From Candidatus Kurthia intestinigallinarum (GTDB lineage: Bacteria > Bacillota > Bacilli > Bacillales_A > Planococcaceae): 64,000 nucleotides of DNA. Positions 61,182-64,000 of this stretch are shown here, one piece after another (position 1 is the stretch's first letter; every line of letters starts with the position of its first letter). The position numbers were made by a program, and so were the translations under genes. The notes under the pieces were generated by a model. The model had not been told where the DNA came from. It saw nothing but the letters and a program-made list of their open reading frames with translations, and searched no databases. The stretch spans positions 186,001 to 250,000 of the forward strand of contig NZ_JTFC01000026.1 in assembly GCF_003991225.1 (NCBI RefSeq). The letters run 5' to 3'.

Positions 61182-62879
61182 TTATAATTGAAATTCTTTT
61201 TTACGCTCATTGGCGATTTCGACAAGCTCTTTGGCATGTAAAAATGTTTTTTCTGTAATTTCAGGACCTGACATCATACGACTTAGCTCATCAATACGTT
61301 CGTTGCCTTCGATTTCTCGTAGCGACGTATACGTACGCTGCTGATCTTCATCTTTTTGAATATGATAATGATGATCTGCCATCGCCGCAACTTGCGGTAA
61401 ATGAGAAATACATAGTACTTGTGAATGAATCGAGACTGCGGCAATTTTGTCAGCGATTGCTTGCGCAACACGACCACTAACGCCTGTATCCACTTCATCA
61501 AAAATAATCGATGTAATCCCCATTGTCGATGAGAAAATCGTTTTGAGCGCTAGCATAACACGCGATAACTCACCGCCCGATGCAATTTTCGTTAATGGTT
61601 TCGGTGGCTCCCCGACATTCGTCGAGATATAGAACACAACTTCGTCTGCACCATTACGATCAAATTGACCATCTGGTAGATGATCGAAATGTACGACAAA
61701 CTGTGCTTTCTCCATATATAACTCACGTAGTTGGGTCATAATGGCTTCTGCAAGTGCAGTCGCCGCTTTTTGACGAATGCTCGTTAATTTATGCGCAAGC
61801 TTCAGCAATTTGTCATTTAGCTTCTGTAATTCCGCCTCTTGCTTTTGCATATTTTCATCATGATTTAATAAAGTATGCAGCTCCGCATCGATTTTATCGC
61901 GGTACGTTAAAATCTCTTGCAATGATGTGCCATATTTCCGTTTCATCGATTGAATGAGCTGTAGACGCTGTTCTACTTCATTTAAACGCTCTGGGTCAAA
62001 TTCTAAATCATCGAGCAAACTTTTCACACCAAACCCCGCTTCTTGTAGCATATAAAACGCATTGGCGACATTCTCAGCATGCTCTTTAAAGTTTTCATCC
62101 ACCGAAACGATGTGCTCAAGCTCAGACATTGCACGACCGATAAAATCTAGTCCATTTCCTTCACCAAGGATTGATTCGTGGGCAGCATTTGCACCTTCAA
62201 AAATTTTATTGAAATTCATTAAGCGTAAGCGCTCTTCACTTAATTCTTCCTCTTCTGTTACTCGGAACTGACAAGCATCAATTTCTTCTAGTTGGAATTG
62301 ATATAAATCAATGCGCTGTGCGATTTGCTGTTCGCTTACCGCAAACGCAGCGATTTCTCGCTTTAACGCTCGATACGCATCATACGCCGTCGTATAACGT
62401 TCTTTATCCGCTGTCAATTGGTCTCCCGCAAATTGGTCTAGCAAATGGATATGTTCCTTATCATTCATAAGCTCCTGTGATTCATGTTGGCCATGAATAT
62501 CGATAAGATACGACCCAATTTCACGCATTTGTGTGAGCGTCATTAGCTTGCCGTTGACACGACATACACTTTTGCCACTCTGATTTAAATCTCTACGTAA
62601 AATAATTGTTCCTTCTTCTACTTCTACACCAAGCGCTTCACATGCTGCATAAACAGGATGCTCATCTGGCACGGTGTATAAACCTTCTAACTCTGCTTTT
62701 TTGGCTCCATGACGAATAAACTCCTGCGAACCTCTGCCACCAGCTAATAATTGAACGGCATCGATAATAATGGATTTACCAGCGCCTGTTTCACCCGTTA
62801 GCACAGTTAATCCATTTTGAAAATCGACTGTTAACGACTCAATAATAGCAAAATTGCGTATCGATAATTCTTTTAACAA
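61182..62879 (-). CDS. recN: DNA repair protein RecN
   Basis: 565 residues, SMC-like ATPase acting early at double-strand breaks. Walker A VLTGETGAGKSIIIDAVQLL near the N-terminus, long coiled coils (residues 160-220 and 300-370), the ABC signature KIASGGELSRVMLAL and Walker B SIIFDEVDTGVSG, then CISHLPQVAAMADHH. It starts at TTG 62879, 9 nt after GAGGTG. It lies 16 nt downstream of argR, and is probably transcribed with it. Confidence 0.96.
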   Translation of the reverse strand: MLKELSIRNFAIIESLTVDFQNGLTVLTGETGAGKSIIIDAVQLLAGGRGSQEFIRHGAKKAELEGLYTVPDEHPVYAACEALGVEVEEGTIILRRDLNQSGKSVCRVNGKLMTLTQMREIGSYLIDIHGQHESQELMNDKEHIHLLDQFAGDQLTADKERYTTAYDAYRALKREIAAFAVSEQQIAQRIDLYQFQLEEIDACQFRVTEEEELSEERLRLMNFNKIFEGANAAHESILGEGNGLDFIGRAMSELEHIVSVDENFKEHAENVANAFYMLQEAGFGVKSLLDDLEFDPERLNEVEQRLQLIQSMKRKYGTSLQEILTYRDKIDAELHTLLNHDENMQKQEAELQKLNDKLLKLAHKLTSIRQKAATALAEAIMTQLRELYMEKAQFVVHFDHLPDGQFDRNGADEVVFYISTNVGEPPKPLTKIASGGELSRVMLALKTIFSSTMGITSIIFDEVDTGVSGRVAQAIADKIAAVSIHSQVLCISHLPQVAAMADHHYHIQKDEDQQRTYTSLREIEGNERIDELSRMMSGPEITEKTFLHAKELVEIANERKKEFQL

Positions 62880-62895
62880 TTCCGACTCACCTCTA

Positions 62896-63345
62896 TTACA
62901 GCATTTCGATTAAACGACTTTTTAATACGTCGCGGTCACTTTCCTCGCGGCATAAAATCAAAATCGTATCGTCGCCACAAATTGTACCTAAGATTTCATT
63001 CCAATCTAAATGATCCAATAATGAACCTATCGCATTGGCATTACCCGGCAATGTTTTCATCACTAAAAAATGACTCGCTCCATCGATTGATACAAATGAA
63101 TCAGCTAGCGCACGATGTAATTTTTGTAGTGGATTAAAACGTTGATCTGCTGGCAAACTATATTTATAGCGTCCATCTTGCATGGGTACTTTAATTAAAT
63201 GAAGCTCTTTAATATCACGAGAAATCGTTGCCTGTGTTACGTTAAAACCTGCTTGCTTTAATAAATCGACTAATTCGTCTTGTGTTTCAATGTCTTGATT
63301 CGCGATTAAATCACGAATGCGGATATGTCGTTGACTTTTATTCAA
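62896..63345 (-). CDS. argR: Arginine repressor
   Basis: 149 residues. The N-terminal winged helix ([40 protein letters not shown]) binds ARG boxes, and the C-terminal domain ([34 protein letters not shown]) forms the arginine-binding hexamer. Equivalent to Bacillus AhrC. It starts at TTG 63345, 8-9 nt after GAGGTG. Probable target in this window: the argCJBD promoter at 8639-8682. It lies between tlyA and recN as in Bacillus. Confidence 0.96.
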   Translation of the reverse strand: MNKSQRHIRIRDLIANQDIETQDELVDLLKQAGFNVTQATISRDIKELHLIKVPMQDGRYKYSLPADQRFNPLQKLHRALADSFVSIDGASHFLVMKTLPGNANAIGSLLDHLDWNEILGTICGDDTILILCREESDRDVLKSRLIEML

Positions 63346-63414
63346 TTTTCTTCACCTCTATGCATAAATATGCTTTCTAAAAATAACGGTATCACCAAAA
63401 TCAGTAAATGACAA

Positions 63415-63451
63415 GAAAAAACACGGGCCTACTCAAAGGCGACCCGTGTTA
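63415..63451 (-). terminator. Terminator of tlyA, overlapping its stop codon
   Basis: Arms AACACGGG and CCCGTGTT (63443-63450) with T4 and more T on the minus strand; the tlyA stop at 63451-63449 is part of the stem. Confidence 0.75.
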
Positions 63452-64000
63452 TTTTAATTGGCTATGTGCCTCTTGTACAATCGCTTTTAAGTCGATTTCT
63501 GGAACAGCTTCATCACCTGGTAAGGGGTTGTGTAAGTGGAATAAAAATTCAATATTCCCTTCACCACCCGTAATTGGTGAAAATGATGCTTGCTTCAATA
63601 CGAAACCGAGACCTTCTGAAAAGGTAGCGATTTTTTCTAACACTTCTTGATGTACTTTTGCATCGCGAACGACACCTTTTTTACCGACTTTTTCTTTACC
63701 CGCTTCAAATTGTGGTTTCACAAGCGCAATAACATCGCCACCCGGTACGAGTAGTTGTTTAAGCACTGGTAAAATTAATTCTAGCGAAATAAAGGACACG
63801 TCGATTGTTGCAAATTCTGGTAGCCCTTCTGCTAAATCAGGTGCTGTGACGTAGCGGAAATTGGTTTTTTCCATTACTGTTACGCGCTCATCTGAACGTA
63901 GCTTCCAGGCTAATTGGTTCGAGCCAACATCGAGGGCGTAGCAATGACGTGCACCATTTTGTAATGCACAATCTGTAAAGCCACCCGTTGATGAACCGAT
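63449..64000 (-). CDS. tlyA: TlyA family rRNA methyltransferase/hemolysin, C-terminal part
   Basis: The gene runs off the right edge; about 183 C-terminal residues are in view. They begin with the SAM-binding IGSSTGGFTDCALQNGA, continue through YALDVGSNQLAWKLRSDERV, then FATIDVSFISLELILPVLKQ and VALVKPQFEAGKEKVGKKGV, the usual FtsJ/RrmJ-like core of TlyA (YqxC). The N-terminal S4 domain is outside. TlyA methylates ribose in rRNA in mycobacteria. Same order as Bacillus: yqxC-ahrC-recN. Confidence 0.93.
   Translation of the reverse strand: MGSSTGGFTDCALQNGARHCYALDVGSNQLAWKLRSDERVTVMEKTNFRYVTAPDLAEGLPEFATIDVSFISLELILPVLKQLLVPGGDVIALVKPQFEAGKEKVGKKGVVRDAKVHQEVLEKIATFSEGLGFVLKQASFSPITGGEGNIEFLFHLHNPLPGDEAVPEIDLKAIVQEAHSQLK

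Noticed and set aside
1-64000. tRNA, rRNA, CRISPR, prophage or toxin-antitoxin system
   Set aside because: No cloverleaf, rRNA stretch, repeat-spacer array, integrase or phage module was found while reading both strands.

Overview
The window looks like chromosomal DNA of a low-GC Gram-positive bacterium of the Bacillales. It has strong AAGGAGG-type ribosome binding sites, many TTG and GTG starts, a Spo0A and a Prli42 peptide. Gene order also matches the Bacillus spo0A region: tlyA-argR-recN-spo0A, the yqiK family, brxB-yqjA-prli42-mce-pccB, a yqjE-type peptidase, then dinB and rnz. The protein sequences read like the Planococcaceae (Lysinibacillus/Kurthia/Caryophanon side). spoIVB, which normally sits between recN and spo0A, is absent and a 141-bp repeat lies there instead. 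A lineage that has lost or reduced sporulation is therefore plausible, but this is inference.

Left part (1-23 kb): a truncated PAS regulator and a GABA-type amino-acid permease behind a near-perfect sigma-54 promoter; a PLP aminotransferase; a frameshifted small membrane protein; the arginine operon argCJBD behind a sigma-A promoter with two candidate ARG boxes (argR itself is at 62.9-63.3 kb); an AI-2E-type permease, an LCP wall-polymer ligase, msrA and two small-molecule carriers; a secreted SH3 protein, an NrnB-like DHH nuclease, an acetyl/succinyl-CoA transferase with a long structured leader, the ABC-F protein YkpA, the first copy of the 141-bp repeat and the small alarmone synthetase RelP.

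Middle (23-43 kb): a membrane-anchored, apparently inactivated Mrr-type protein; a dynamin-like protein lacking its P-loop; the sulfite-reduction cluster (sumT-sirB-cysJ-cysI) with a YezD gene, whose two promoters share an operator-like motif; an NAD(P)-binding protein and an isochorismatase-type hydrolase separated by a hairpin that contains the second gene's Shine-Dalgarno; an esterase; a ferrochelatase-family protein under a Fur-like box; luxS; a flavin reductase; an acyl-CoA ligase under a FadR-like palindrome; dinB (LexA-like box) with rnz; an AraC regulator divergent from a DMT exporter with two 12-bp direct repeats between them; and a VanY-type carboxypeptidase.

Right part (43-64 kb): an M20 peptidase, an unknown protein, D-serine dehydratase, then a propionyl-/methylmalonyl-CoA module in two blocks (mce-pccB and mutA-mutB-meaB) that would convert propionyl-CoA from branched-chain amino acids or odd-chain lipids to succinyl-CoA. 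These are interleaved with prli42, yqjA, brxB and small membrane proteins. The end holds yqiK, a FapA-type protein, spo0A, the second repeat copy, recN, argR and a truncated tlyA. No rRNA, tRNA, CRISPR array, prophage or transposase was seen. The most notable features are the two perfect 141-bp inverted repeats enclosing 41 kb and the degenerate dynamin-like and Mrr-like proteins. Several promoter regions also carry readable operators.
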